This document shows, in pieces, positions 1-10,738 of a DNA stretch of 64,000 nucleotides. The DNA is from Riptortus pedestris (lineage: Eukaryota; Arthropoda; Insecta; Hemiptera; Alydidae). The notes beneath the pieces are model-generated. The model made no database searches and had not been told where the DNA came from. It worked only from the letters and a program-made list of their open reading frames with translations. Location of the stretch: positions 802,501 through 866,500 of the forward strand of contig CM032228.1 of NCBI GenBank assembly GCA_019009955.1, read 5' to 3'. The translations under genes were made by a program, and so were the position numbers. Each line of letters opens with the position of its first letter. Position 1 is the first letter of the stretch.

Positions 1-152
1 TTAGGAAGGAGGTGTGGCTGTGACAGATGATGAGTGTAGGTGCTTATGTGAAAAGCTGTTATGGGAGTGGGCGATGACGTCTACTCGACCAGGGGTGGTT
101 AGGGGTGGTTAGGGGAACAACCTCCCCCTATTCTATATACCTCCCTCCCTCA
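1..152. other. window edge, no gene seen
   Basis: Short stretch with GGGGTGGTTA-type direct repeats near 90-117 followed by a pyrimidine-rich tract (121-152). I see no coding sequence. It ends where a HINE-like repeat begins. Confidence 0.4.
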
Positions 153-575
153 CAAAAAGTCCGTCAGGGCCTTCGTAAACTAAGCAGATTTCCCACGTGA
201 AGTTATACAATAGAGAAATCTCCATACGAGTGCCGAACTAGCTTTCAGCGCGAACCATAGCTCGCCCGTTACACTTAATAAAACTGCTAATATCTCGGTT
301 AATATTCAAGATAGAGAATAAATGTATATATCAGTATTTATAGTAAATTTAATTTGCAATAAGATTGGTTTTATACAATTTTTTAAATTCGACGTAGTAA
401 CGGAGATATTTCGAATTTTCGAAAATCCCCCCGTCTAACCCCACCCCCTCCTACATTTCCGATTTCAGCCGTTAACGAACTTGATCTTCCTTTTTACATA
501 CAACGATTAAATACCGAGTTTGGTGACGATTAAACAAAAATTGCGACCGCTAGAGTGTTAACAGACAAATATGTC
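153..575 (-). mobile_element. HINE-like dispersed repeat, right segment, reverse orientation
   Basis: Reverse-strand copy of the most common dispersed repeat in the window. It starts with the family end AAAAAGTCCGTCA, continues through the subterminal motif GCAGATTTCCCACGTGAAG, and ends at the ACAGACAAATAT block that abuts TA/GA microsatellite. The same order is seen forward at 8676-9143, 10782-11312, 33893-34452 and 37283-37738. It has no coding capacity. The family assignment (Helentron-associated, DINE-1-like) is my inference from architecture; the repetition itself is read directly. Confidence 0.7.
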
Positions 576-603
576 TATAGTCTATATGTCTAGTGTTTAT
601 ATA

Positions 604-978
<375 letters not shown>

Positions 979-1019
979 AGCTAAGGTACTCGGCGATACC
1001 CGGGTAATCTTTGTCGACT

Positions 1020-1363
1020 GGGGGGGGTTTAGGGGGGATTTTTGAAAATTCGAAATATCTCCGTTATTATGCGTCGGATTGAAAATTGTATAGAATCAAT
1101 GTTATTGGACATTTCATTTAATATAAATATTGTCCTATACATAGGATCACATTTATTTTGTATCTTGAATATTAACGGAGATATTTGCATTTGTATTGTG
1201 TGTGTGGTCGGCAAGAGTCGGCTATGTTCGGGACTTTCCGCCGTGAGCTAGTGCGGCCGTTTCCGTAACTGTTCATCCGTCGTGAATAGGCAGATTTCTC
1301 TATTGTAAAACTTCAGTTGGGAAATCTGCTTAGTTTACGCTGCCCCTGCTTGACGGACTTTTT
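1020..1363 (+). mobile_element. HINE-like dispersed repeat, right segment, forward copy
   Basis: Forward copy of the same family as 153-575, starting inside the G-rich block (GGGGGGGTTTAGGGGGG), then AAATATCTCCGTTATTATGCG, the GAATATTAACGGAGATATTTG block, and the end motif GGGAAATCTGCTTAGTTTACG...TGACGGACTTTTT. With the reverse copy at 153-575 it makes an inverted pair around the GA tract. Confidence 0.75.
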
Positions 1364-1654
1364 ATTTATAAAATGAAATAATAATAATAATTTAAAAATA
1401 TTTGAAAATGCGATGGTTAATTACTCCTAACCAATCCAGGATCATGGATTCATTTATGCTATAACACACACACTTGTTTGTTAGTACTGTAGAGGTGCCA
1501 ACTTATGTTGTATCCTTAGCAAACCCCATATATAAGCGGCTCATGCAAAATTAACCTTCAGCTGGGCTTTTGGAAATTCATATATCCGTTATTAAACGCC
1601 CGTTATGGGAACACTGTATGGAACTAATATTGTTGCTAATCGAATTCCCTATAC
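1364..1654. other. AT-rich intergenic sequence
   Basis: AT-rich, with no coding frame or clear repeat recognised. It leads into a left-segment copy of the HINE-like family. Confidence 0.4.
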
Positions 1655-1765
1655 ATTTTCAGCAGATTGAGCAATTGAGGGCTTACTCATGACGCATTTT
1701 TCAAAAGTATTCTTCAAATGACCATCGACTCAACCTAGGCGATAACGATAATTAGGTCCGCCCAA

Positions 1766-1812
<47 letters not shown>
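1655..1812 (+). mobile_element. HINE-like left segment with (TA)n
   Basis: Left half of the dispersed family: GAGGGCTTACTCATGACGC, then the CCATCGACTCAACCTAGG block and GATAACGATAATTAGGTCCG, followed by a pure TA tract (1769-1812). Matching left halves followed by TA occur at 10569-10690 and 37122-37240. Here the right half is missing, because Penelope-like sequence follows the TA tract directly. Confidence 0.65.
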
Positions 1813-1813
<1 letters not shown>

Positions 1814-1814
1814 T

Positions 1815-2384
1815 ATTTTTGAGGCTGCATCGCTGGGGAGTATTATCATTGTGAAAACCTCGGTTGTCTGCTCCAGCGGTTGGAATTTTCGTTGTTCTGC
1901 AAATTTTCGACGGAAATGCGTCCATCTTCGTCAGGCATTTAATTTAAATTAATTTGAATAGTTACTTCAATCATATGGTTTGGGTTTTTATTTAATATGG
2001 TTTTCCATGTCTCAGAGAGAGTGACACAGTCCACGCCGTTTATCGTATTCGTTCTCTTGTTAATTTCTATAGCCTCTACGACTAATCTTTTACCGAGATG
2101 ATCCTCTCTGTGTAAAACTTTGGTCTCATCGAATTTAATTTGGTGAGAACAAATACTGGCGTGTCTGGCTATAGCGGATGTCTTTGTTCTCTGGTGTTTC
2201 AGAAGGAGCGCTGTTTGTTTTTTTTTCTTCAGAACCTTCTCAAATGTTTGGGGTTCGTACCCATTCTTTAGGAATGCCATCCTAAGGTGTCTTCTTTCCT
2301 TGGGCAGTTTGAAGGATTCAGAAAGTAGCTCGACTCTGTTGAGAAGAGTATTAAGGATGCCTTCTTTTTGTGTTGTCTGCAGTC
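1815..2384 (-). pseudogene. Penelope-like element fragment (RT thumb joined to endonuclease tail)
   Basis: Read on the minus strand, the upper part (2384 to about 2225) has the thumb-like region typical of Penelope-like reverse transcriptases (KEGILNTLLNRVELLSES, then an NGYEP turn). The lower part jumps to the end of the GIY-YIG endonuclease region (KHQRTKTSAIARHASICSHQ, then FDETKVL, EAIEI and a terminal W). The GIY-YIG core present in the related copy at 8226-8643 is absent here, so this copy has an internal deletion. A 3' untranslated part at 1815-1935 recurs at 32772-32880. The element is dead and abuts a gypsy fragment at about 2385. Confidence 0.75.
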
Positions 2385-2387
2385 CAC

Positions 2388-3531
2388 CTACTTCCTTCTT
2401 CTCAAGAAGGGAGTCATCGTGCCTTCGAACCCACCCTGGTCGGCCTCAGTAATACTCGTACGAAAGAAGTCGGCTAGCGGTGAGCCGAAGTACAGATTTT
2501 GTACTGACTTCCGGGAGCTTAACGCGGTGACCCCACCAGATGCTTACCCCTTACCCTTGATACAAGAGACACTTGAGGGGCTAGGTGGTTCTCAGTATTT
2601 CACCACCCTGGATCTCGCCAGTGGCTACCATCAAATCCCTATCGCCGAAAAAGACCGTGCGAAAACAGCATTTAGCACTCCCGAAGGACACTACGAATAT
2701 ACCATGATGGCGTTCGGCCTAAACGGTGCGCCGGCTACCTTTCAGCGGCTTATGGATAGATTACTCTACAGACTAAAAGGGGAGGAGTGTTTTGTGTACT
2801 TGGACGACGTAATAGTTTTCAGCAAGGCCATGAAGGAGCACGCTGAAAGATTGGGGCGAGTCTTGGAGCGGTTCAAGGCATTCAACCTAAAAGTAAACTT
2901 GGAGAAATGTCGATTCACGGAAGAATCTGTAGAATACTTGGGGTACGTTGTTACTAGGGATGGAGTTAAACCGGACCCAAAGAAAATCGAAGCCGTGAAG
3001 AGCTATCCACAACCAAGGTCTAAGGCGGATGTGCAGGCCTTTTTGGGTTTAGTGGGGTACTATCGCAGATTTATCCCGCAGTTCTCGGACATAGTGAAGC
3101 CGTTGTCCGACCTCACGAGAAAGGATATAAATTTTACGTGGAACGGAAAACATCGGGACGCGTTCCAGCGGTTGAAGGCGTACCTTTGGAGCGGAAGCGT
3201 ACTAGCGTATCCTGACTTCTCGGCTTCTTTCATCCTTGCAACCGACGCCTCGCCGACAGGGCTCGGAGCGGTACTTTCCCAGATCCACCATGGAGTGGAA
3301 AGACCCATCTCCTATGCTAGCAGGAAGGTATCAGAGACGGAACAGCGTTACAGCACGACAGAGCGGGAGCTGCTAGCCGTAGTCTGGGCTGTTCGGCAAT
3401 TTAGGTGTTATCTCTACGGGCGTGAATTTAAATTAATCACTGACCACGCCGCTATCAAATGGGCTCTCGGTCTGAAGGATCCAACCTCTAGAATAAACCG
3501 CTGGAGAATCACACTGGAGGAGTTCCAGTAA
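2388..3531 (+). pseudogene. Ty3/gypsy retrotransposon pol, reverse transcriptase and RNase H part
   Basis: Product: reverse transcriptase plus RNase H of a Ty3/gypsy LTR retrotransposon. Visible in order: the fingers start (KKGVIVPSNPPW), the FCTDFRELNAVT motif, LDLASGYHQIP, FGLNGAPATFQRLMD, the catalytic YLDD box (FVYLDDVIVFS), the YLGYVV and FLGLVGYYRRFIPQFS motifs, and RNase H beginning LATDASPTGLGAVLSQ with ERELLAVVWA. The frame closes at a TAA (3529-3531) in the conserved EEFQ-Tyr region, so this stop breaks a normally continuous pol polyprotein. The same frame reopens at once and runs into integrase. No 5' LTR, gag or protease is present; the left end is cut at about 2388 where Penelope-like sequence stops. 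Confidence 0.93.
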
Positions 3532-5138
3532 GAACCTGTCTACCGGCCAGGTAAACTCCACCTTAACGCCGAAGCTTTAAGCCGCCATGTGGCAGCGGTC
3601 GACCCCTTGGGAACACCTGAGAAGTGGGTAGGACAATCCTGGGATCGTAGCCAGATTATTCAAGCACAACAGTTAGACAAGGGGTGCAGGGAGATTGTGA
3701 ATAGCTTTGGGACGAGTATTATAAGCGACGAGGACGGCCTCCTTTTCCTCCGATCCGACGGAGAACCCCGAATGCTTGTTCCGAGAGCTATGGTGGAATA
3801 TATCCTTAGTCGGGCACATGATACCCCACTGGGTGGGCACCCGGGAATTGCCAGGACAAAAGGGTTAATAGCACGCCAATATTACTGGTCGACTCTGGAT
3901 AAGGACGTAAAGGAATATGTGGAAGGGTGCACGTCCTGCGCTGGTAGAAAAACCCCGGCTCGGCATAGAGCACCTCTCGCGACCCCTAGGGAACCTTTGG
4001 AACCGTTCGAGGTTGTCTCCCTTGACATCGTAGGTCCCCTACCGACTACCTCCGGTATGAGGAAGCGCTACCTTCTCACGTTCATTGACCATTTTTCGAG
4101 ATACGCCGAAGCCATTCCAATATGCAATCAAACGACGGACGAAGTGTGTAGGCAGCTTGTTACGAAGATCGTATCGCGACACGGCGCTCCTTCCTACCTT
4201 CTAACCGACCAAGGAACAAATTTTACGTCCTCACTGCTGAAGGAGGCATGTAGATTGCTTAAGATAACAAAGTTGCAGACAACGGCATACCATCCCCAGT
4301 GTAACGGAATGTTGGAGCGATTCCATGGGACCCTCACCGAATCACTCTCCCATTTTTTGCGCAAGGACGGACGGGACTGGGATCGTTGGGTCCCATACGT
4401 AGTCATGGCCTATAACAATACGCCTCATTCCTCGACGTCAGTACGGGCGGGATGTCCGGGCACCATTCGACTGCGACACCAGCTTTAGGCGCAGTTCGGG
4501 GGACGATGTTGACGATTACTTAAAGAGATTGGCAGCACGTCTAAAGGAAGCGCTGTCGGTGGTTCTGGAGTCTTCCAAAAAGGCCCAACAAATCAACAAA
4601 TGTCACTACGACCGGAAAACAACAGACCTCGCCTTTCAAGTAGGACAGGCAGTTCTACTACACCAAGGGCTACGCTGCTAAATTTTACCACCCGTGGCAA
4701 GGGCCATTTCACGTTTCGCGGCGGCTTGGGCCGGTCACGTACGAAATTACAACCGCACAAGGGCAGACAAAGGTAGTTCACGCCAACCGATTAAAGGCGT
4801 CACCGGAGATATCACGCGATTGTCCTAAATACCCACACCGACCAACACCACGGAATAATAGAACTAGAGAATCGCGGTGTACTGGGGATGAAAGTATACT
4901 TCCTGAGGACAACAAAGAGGTTTGGCCCGGTGAAAGTGAAGAGGACGATTATAACGTCCTCCCGGAAGAGGACGCACATGATACTGAGGATGAGGATGGT
5001 CGTCCCCGTACTTTAGAGCCTCGTGAAGAACCGAGCATTTACGACTCCTCTGTGGCCTCGCAGGAGGACGAGGGGGTTATGAATCAGACGTGGGAACCCC
5101 CGATCGAGAAACCGCCAATCCCAGAGAGGTTTTGGTGA
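3532..5138 (+). pseudogene. Ty3/gypsy retrotransposon pol, integrase part
   Basis: Continuation of the gypsy pol after the TAA. The start (YRPGKLHLNAEALSRH) is the usual RNase H-integrase linker. The integrase HHCC zinc module (AHDTPLGGHPG with CTSC) is followed by the DDE core: D in SLDIVGPLP, D in LLTDQGTNF and E in GMLERFHGTL. Around 4440 the frame shifts; another frame continues through the C-terminal DNA-binding region (VGQAVLL-type and YHPWQGPFHVSRRLGPVTYE) and an acidic tail ending at TGA 5136-5138. A further small break lies near 4665-4680. The stop plus frameshifts make the copy inactive, although protein motifs are well preserved, suggesting fairly recent decay. Confidence 0.9.
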
Positions 5139-5895
5139 GGGAAGATCTCCAGTTCTTCGCCCATATGATGAAGGCTGAGCTGGAGGAAAGCGGGCAAAGA
5201 CTGCTCTAGGTGTGTTCGCGAATATGCCTCCCACCCCTCTTTCATGGAGCTAGACGAGCTGCGGCGCACGTTAGGAGCAGAGGAGACCTACGTTGCTACG
5301 ACTGCAGGCAGTGGTGTTGCTTGGGTAGTAACTACCGCGGTAACACTCTACTGCAGGTTACGGCGAGACATTTCAATGCAGAGGCCTTCCCTGCCATCAG
5401 ACTACGGGACATCTCCAGCTCCAGCAGCCAGGCGTATTCATTGGCCAATGGGGGAGGAAGCTGTATAAAAGTTGTATTTGCAACTTTTGTTTGTGGGGGA
5501 ATAGTGTGGTGTAGTCATTGTGTTAGATATAGAACAGTGTTATGTAATTAGAGCGAGAAGCGGGGGACAAGGCAAAAAGGAGACTGCTGACGAATGCGCT
5601 ACTGGAAATTGGGGCGCATTGTGTCGTTAGGATTGAGAGAGAGTTAACAGTCTTGTGAGCTATGCTAGTACTACAGTGCCTTCTGCTTGCCTTGGCTCCA
5701 GCGGTATGTCTGTTATAGTATAATTAGTGTTAAGTCTTAGTTTATGTTATAAGGTGTAGTATAGGTATATGTATGTGTAGTAGTATAAGTACATATATAT
5801 AATATAACGTAGATATAGGGTAATTGGTAAGTCAGTTCTTATGTATATATGTTATAAATATATTTGTCTTCCCACCAGCCGTGTGTGTGCCTTAC
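5139..5895 (+). mobile_element. gypsy 3' region with putative LTR
   Basis: Sequence after gypsy pol. A purine-rich stretch (about 5172-5198, GCTGGAGGAAAGCGGGCAAAG-like) could be the polypurine tract. A TATAAA box lies at 5464-5469, followed by GT-rich and AT-rich sequence typical of an LTR R-U5 region. With no second LTR copy in the window, the LTR borders cannot be fixed. Short open frames here do not resemble envelope or other known proteins. Confidence 0.4.
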
Positions 5896-6598
5896 CAAGT
5901 AGCCAACATGACAAGGAACAAGAAGAAACAAAAGGACAAGCGTCGTTACCGTATGTTAAAGGCACTAATTTTGAAGAGACACAAAATTCGAACAACCTAT
6001 GGCACGGATAGGAAAATTGCCGACATCCTTCCGAAACCAAAGGATAAGTTGGGGCTCAGGACTTCAGGAATCTACAGCATTCCATGCTCCTGAGGGAAGT
6101 CATACATCGGGGAAACAGGAAGAACCATATAAACTCACCTCAAGGAACATGTGGCAGATATTAAGCATGGACGCACTGAGAAGTCGGCATTGGCAGAGCA
6201 TTTCACAAACACTAACCATCACATCCAATTCGAAGACGCCAGGATCCTAGCCAGAGAAAACAATTACTACAACGCACGATAAGAGAAGCCATGGAAATTG
6301 CCAAAAATCCCAACAACATCTACAGAGAAGACGGATACAGACTAAGTAAAAACTGGATACCAGCATTGCACGACAAGAGGATGAGCAACCCAAGCACCAC
6401 CCGAGACCCAGCGCCGGGAGACAGAATCAACCAATGGGAAGGCAGGCTCCGACCGAGACCCGGACCACGGCAGGTATAAAACCAACTGGATTACAAGATG
6501 CTCTCATTCTACACTCAGCCCTGAAGAAGCCTTCACACGATGAGCGAAAGCTCGGCAACGATGAAAATTAAGACACGGTCCAACCCGGAAGAAGTTTT
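5896..6598 (+). pseudogene. Penelope-like element 3' part with GIY-YIG endonuclease (family 2)
   Basis: Forward Penelope-like fragment. The frame reads through TTYGTDRKIADILPKPKD to the GIY-YIG endonuclease core SGIYSIPCS, then a TGA replaces the expected residue before GKSYIGETGR. After this come the LKEHVADIKHGR and EKSALAEHFTNTNHHIQFED blocks, a second stop after NNYYNAR, then REAMEIAKNPNNIYREDGYR and a closing W. The order and spacing match Penelope-like endonucleases. The 3' untranslated part (6480-6598) contains GAGCGAAAGCTC and ends abruptly at 6598, where an opposite-strand Penelope-like copy of another family begins. Confidence 0.8.
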
Positions 6599-8220
6599 TG
6601 TACATAATTCATTAGCTGTTCTTTGCCGAGTTGCCAAATTATAAAACAGTCGTCTACGTGTCTAAGCCATAATTTCGGTTTTACTGCCCATTTTTCTAAG
6701 GCTGACGATTCGAGATCTTCCATAAAGAGATTGGCCACAACTGACGACAGGGGGCTTCCCATAGCGAGTCCTTGTTTTTGTTTGTATATGGTATTGTCAT
6801 ATTGAAAATAACACCAAGTTAGTACCAATTCAAAGTAATCTAGCATCTCGTTATTCAACCAACCTTTCTTTTTTACTAGGTCGATAGAGTCTTGTACTGG
6901 GACGTTAGTAAATAAAGACTCGACATCAAAGCTGGCTAATATGTCAGAGTCCATTATTTCTACATTCTTTAGTAGTTTTACTAGGTGGTTAGAATTCTTA
7001 ACGAACGATTGTGTATGGCCTACGAACGGGCTCGATTTGCGGGTTAACGCTTTGCTGGGTCGGTGCGCCTATCATAGATACTATCGGTCTAAATGGAGTA
7101 TCTTTCTTATGGATTTTGGTAACTCGTAGATACGCGGTATTCTTGAGTCTCCGGGTAACAACTCGTTTATTGTTTTTTTATCCAAATCTCTGTCTGTTAG
7201 GATTCTCTTTATTTTGTTTTCAATAACTCTGGTCGGATCTCTAATTCTTTTTTCGTTCACCAGTGGATTTAAAAGACCATTTATTTTTGTTTTAAAGAAA
7301 TCTATATTCATAACTACTGTTTAATTGCCTTTATCGGCTTTTGTAATTATTATGTCCTTTTTACATTTAAAATTTTTTAGGGCTGAAACTTCTTCTCGTG
7401 AAAGATTCATTTTGGGTTTTCAAGCTTTCTTAAGTGCGTGTGCTACGTCTAACCTTATTCCAGCTGCCATATTATCGTCTAATTGGTAGAGGCTACTCTC
7501 CACAGATGCTATTATACTGTCAAGTGGAATTTTATTCGGCGTTGGTGCGAAATTGAGTCCTTTTTCCAATAATTTGGTTTCAACATTGGTTAACTGCAAT
7601 TAAGATAAATTTATGACTGTAGGTGGTTTATAGTTTTCTTTATTCACTTTGTTCTGTTTACAGTATTTTTTATTAGGGTAGTTTCCAGAATTTAAGGATT
7701 TAGGTGTTGATATAAAGTGGGAGGTAGCAAATTGAGAAGATTTTTGCTTTGTTTTAACTTTTCTTTGGGTTTTGAAAGGAGTATTGGTTATATGGTCTTT
7801 GGTTCCATTGTTGGATAATTGGTTAGTCCCTGTTGGTGTTGGTGTTGGGGAATTAGTTCTATTTGTATCTGCGTTAATGAAGATACCCGATGCTGACTTT
7901 ACATTTATCTGTAGGGGTTTGATAATTTTGTTATTACCTTTATCTTTATTCGTGGATGTCGATGGTTGTTTTTGGTTAGTTTTGGCTTCTATTCCGTTAA
8001 ACTGGTAACTCGTCTCATTATTGTAAATATGGCTTTTCGTCAGGAATTCGTCCTTAACACTCTTTTCTTTATTAACTTCAAGGTTCGAGAAGAGTGGGTT
8101 TCCATTTATTTGCACATTGTCCATTCCGGTATTCTCTGTTAAGACCGGACAGTCATTGGTAGTAGAAGGTGCGTTTTTTGTAATAATGGTTTTATTGTGT
8201 TTACCTTTTAAGTCATTATT
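6599..8220 (-). pseudogene. Penelope-like element, 5' part and reverse transcriptase (family 1)
   Basis: Minus-strand Penelope-like element. From the 5' side: a Ser/Thr/Asn-rich N-terminal region (8124 down to about 7600, starting MDNVQINGNPLFSNLEV), a block with EKGLNFAPTPNKIPLDS, a DIIITKADKGN block broken by a stop (about 7324), then KRIRDPTRVIENKIKRILTD and a PIVSMIGAP-like segment. The reverse transcriptase core follows in 6954-6599: LASFDVESLFTNVPV, GLAMGSPLSSVVANLFMED and the catalytic box as HVDD rather than the usual YVDD. Stops at about 7419 and 7324 plus frame changes inactivate it. It is truncated at 6599 against the opposite-strand copy, so its endonuclease is missing. Confidence 0.85.
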
Positions 8221-8225
8221 ATCGT

Positions 8226-8643
8226 TTGCTCTACTTGTCTACAAGAGTATTTAGAAAAATTAAGAGGAAACTTGATACCAACAAGGTTCAAGAAGATATT
8301 GAAAATACTCAAGTAACGCCATTGAGAAATATAACACTTCCTTATACAGCGAGTACTTCAGAAAAACTAGCAACAATACTCCGAAAATATAATTTACGGA
8401 CAGTATTTAAACCCCACAAAATAGTCAGCGAATATTTAAAAAGTCCAAAAGACAGCCAAATTTTACAAGATAGTGGTGTTTACATGATACCATGTGATTG
8501 CGGTAAAGTTTACGTGGGACAGACTGGAAATAAGATTGCGACAAGAGTCAGCCAACACATGGCTGATCTGAAACACCAGAGAACAAAGACATCCGCTATA
8601 CCCAGACACGCCAGTATTTGTTCCCACCAAATTAAATTCGATA
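8226..8643 (+). pseudogene. Penelope-like element endonuclease fragment, intact GIY-YIG core
   Basis: Forward fragment holding the C-terminal domain of family 1. It has a Lys-rich lead, YTASTSEKLATILRKYN, VFKPHKIVSEYLKSPKD, then the uninterrupted GIY-YIG core (SGVYMIPCDCGKVYVGQTG), TRVSQHMADLKHQRTK and RHASICSHQIKFD. The coding sequence then runs into a GA-rich tract and a HINE-like repeat (8676), losing the last part. It lies head-to-head with the RT-bearing minus-strand piece of the same family, so both halves of the protein exist locally but on opposite strands. Confidence 0.85.
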
Positions 8644-8675
8644 GAGAGAGAGAGAAGGAGGTAGGGAGACAGAGA

Positions 8676-9143
8676 GATCTATATATTTGTCTGTTACCGG
8701 ACTAGAGGTCACAATTTTTGTTTGATTGTTACCAAATTCGAAATTTAGTCGTTTTATGTAAAAAGAAAGATCAAGTTCGTTAACGGCTGAAATCGAATCA
8801 GGGAGAGAGGAGTTATAGGTGGGGAATTTTGAAAATTCGAAATATCTCCGTTACTATAAGTCGGATCGAAAAAGAATAAATCTTATTTCAAATTAAACGT
8901 GCTATAATTATTGTTATATACATGTAATCTCTATCTTGAATATTAACCGAGATATTTGCAGTTTTATTAAGTGTGTGCGGATAACGGACGAGATGAGATC
9001 GGCTCAGGGCGGTTCTATCCGTTTCCGCCGAAACCTAGTTCGGCAGTTGCCGTAACTGTTCGGCTCTCGTATGGAGGTTTCTCTATTGTATTACTTCACT
9101 TGGGAAATCTGCTTAGTTTACGCAGCCCCGTCGTGGACTTTTT
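8676..9143 (+). mobile_element. HINE-like dispersed repeat, right segment
   Basis: Forward copy starting ATATTTGTCTGTTACCG, through the AAGATCAAGTTCGTTAACGG block and AAATATCTCCGTTACTATAAG, the AATATTAACCGAGATATTTG block, and ending GGGAAATCTGCTTAGTTTACG...GGACTTTTT. The terminal hairpin is degraded (GCAGCCCCGTCGTGG). Confidence 0.7.
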
Positions 9144-9531
9144 ATTATCTGAGATAGGTGCCCAAATTGGTTCCTTGACTTCATCAATTAACATGTATGT
9201 GCTTTACTCGTAAATGGTTATTTCATCTGTACTATACTCAATATTTAACCGTTTGTCAACACTAAGGATCATATTTGTTATTGGCTGAAATTGGACCTGG
9301 GGCTTAAAGTGGCTCGATTCGAAAGCTCACAAATATCTCCGTTATTTTGATTCGGACAGTAAAATGGCATAGGACCAATTTAGTACTATACTACTACTAC
9401 TATACTACTACTACTACTATACTACTATGTTCTACAATTTCTGTTCTATGCAGTGTTTCTTAACTCAAATATTAAGCGAGATATTGGTACTCTCGTTGTG
9501 TTTACCATCAGTAGTAAGTTAATAAGCTCTT
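9144..9531. other. diverged dispersed repeat with (TAC)n tract
   Basis: A more diverged relative of the HINE-like right segment can be followed from about 9240 (GGCTGAAATTGGACC, AAATATCTCCGTTATTTTG, AAATATTAAGCGAGATATTG). It is interrupted at 9388-9428 by TACTAC/TATACTAC microsatellite. No gene is seen. Confidence 0.45.
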
Positions 9532-9545
9532 CTAATCGTCGGTTT

Positions 9546-9827
9546 TTACCATATAAATAGAGAATAGGCGGTGAAATGAGGTGACAAGTGCTGTAGTAGC
9601 TCGAGGCAGATGTTTGCGGCGTGAAGGCCTTCTGAAAAGATAAGCCATGATTTGGCCGAATCGGTTGCAGCTGAGGTAGAAGCTAGTGCTAAGGCATATT
9701 TTATCATTGTTAGTCCTGCTGTCAGGAGACAAGTCAATATAAATCTATTGTGAGTGTCTTCTCTCTCTCCTTCCATTATTGCCAAGCTATTTGTAATCCT
9801 ATTTTTAGTATCTGAGCGATAAACCAT
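9546..9827 (-). CDS. unrecognised 93-residue open frame
   Basis: Minus-strand frame starting MVYRSDTKNRITNSLAIMEG with an Ala/Leu-rich middle (a stretch near MIKYALALASTSAATDSAKS) and ending near a TATAAA-like AT stretch. The composition is protein-like (amphipathic, low in simple repeats), unlike most random frames here. It is short and has no family I recognise. It could be a decayed exon or a scrap of a mobile-element gene. There is no splice or promoter support. Confidence 0.2.
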   Translation of the reverse strand: MVYRSDTKNRITNSLAIMEGEREDTHNRFILTCLLTAGLTMIKYALALASTSAATDSAKSWLIFSEGLHAANICLELLQHLSPHFTAYSLFIW

Positions 9828-9831
9828 TATA

Positions 9832-10568
9832 GCTTGCCGGTCTTAGCAAACACTCCAAAGTACACGCCTCCAAATGATATTTGAACCAAATAGTGTATTT
9901 TATAGTGGAATTTCCTTCCACTCGACTGGTATCGAGCCCAGCCAGTATGGAAAATGTCCGTCACGCAGTGGCTCCGCATTTACCACCTTCGTCAAATATT
10001 TGCATTCACCTCAAATCGTAAACGCTAAATATTTAATATAGTTATCAAAACAAAAATGAGAACAATATTTGGTAATTAGGCACCAAATAAACTGCTTCAT
10101 GATATAAAGGCTTATTGTTAATATGGCATGAGCAGGGGCGAGGTTTTACTCAAGGCCGAAAACTAAAAATATCGCTGATAATTTTCAATATAGAGAAAAC
10201 ATATGAAGGGTCAGGGGAAAAAAAGATGAAAGTGACCAAAAAGTGATTTCGAGAAAAATGAAAAACAAAGTTTGATTTCTAACTCCTTTTGTAATATAAT
10301 CATACCTTTTTTTTTAGAGTATCAATTCCTAATAGATATTAGTAATCAATATATGCAGTTCCATGTAGCTCCTAGGTAAAATGATGAAGGTGAAAAAAAG
10401 CTTAATGAACAACTTATATTTTACTGACAATGAACAAAAAATTTATGAAAATTTATTCATCTGGGTAATCCAGGGATACATATTTGCTGTCATCGTGAAC
10501 AGCTGCTGGATTTATGCTGGGCAAATTCTCAAAGAACGCCTTCGCAGCAGGGTTAACCAAACATTTTT
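9832..10568. other. intergenic, no gene recognised
   Basis: AT-rich. A short open frame at 10381-10584 begins in simple AT-rich sequence and ends inside the HINE-like palindrome, so I do not treat it as a gene. Confidence 0.4.
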
Positions 10569-10691
10569 AGCTGATTTCCCTTAAGGGAAATCAGCTATTG
10601 AGGCCGTACTCATGATGCGAGTTTCGGAAAATTTCTTCAAATGTCCATCGATCCTACCCAGGAGATGACGAAAATGAGGTCCGTTCAAAAT

Positions 10692-10738
<47 letters not shown>

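Noticed and set aside
1815..1940. Hammerhead ribozyme in the Penelope-like 3' region (CTGACGAAGATGGACG with a later GTCGAAAA)
   Set aside because: The core CTGANGA and GAAA elements are present, but the stem II pairing is displaced by about five unpaired bases, and the copy at 32.86 kb reads CAACGAAAA, which breaks it further. Not convincing by eye.
5210..5551. Possible envelope gene after gypsy pol
   Set aside because: Short overlapping frames only, no signal peptide, furin-like site or membrane anchor.
6500..6590. Hammerhead-like GATGAGCGAAAGCTCGG in the other Penelope-like copy
   Set aside because: It forms a small hairpin but lacks the required GAAAC after stem II and a matching stem I/III.
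9918..9950. tRNA-like B box (GGTATCGAGCCCAGCC)
   Set aside because: No A box, no cloverleaf, and weak match.
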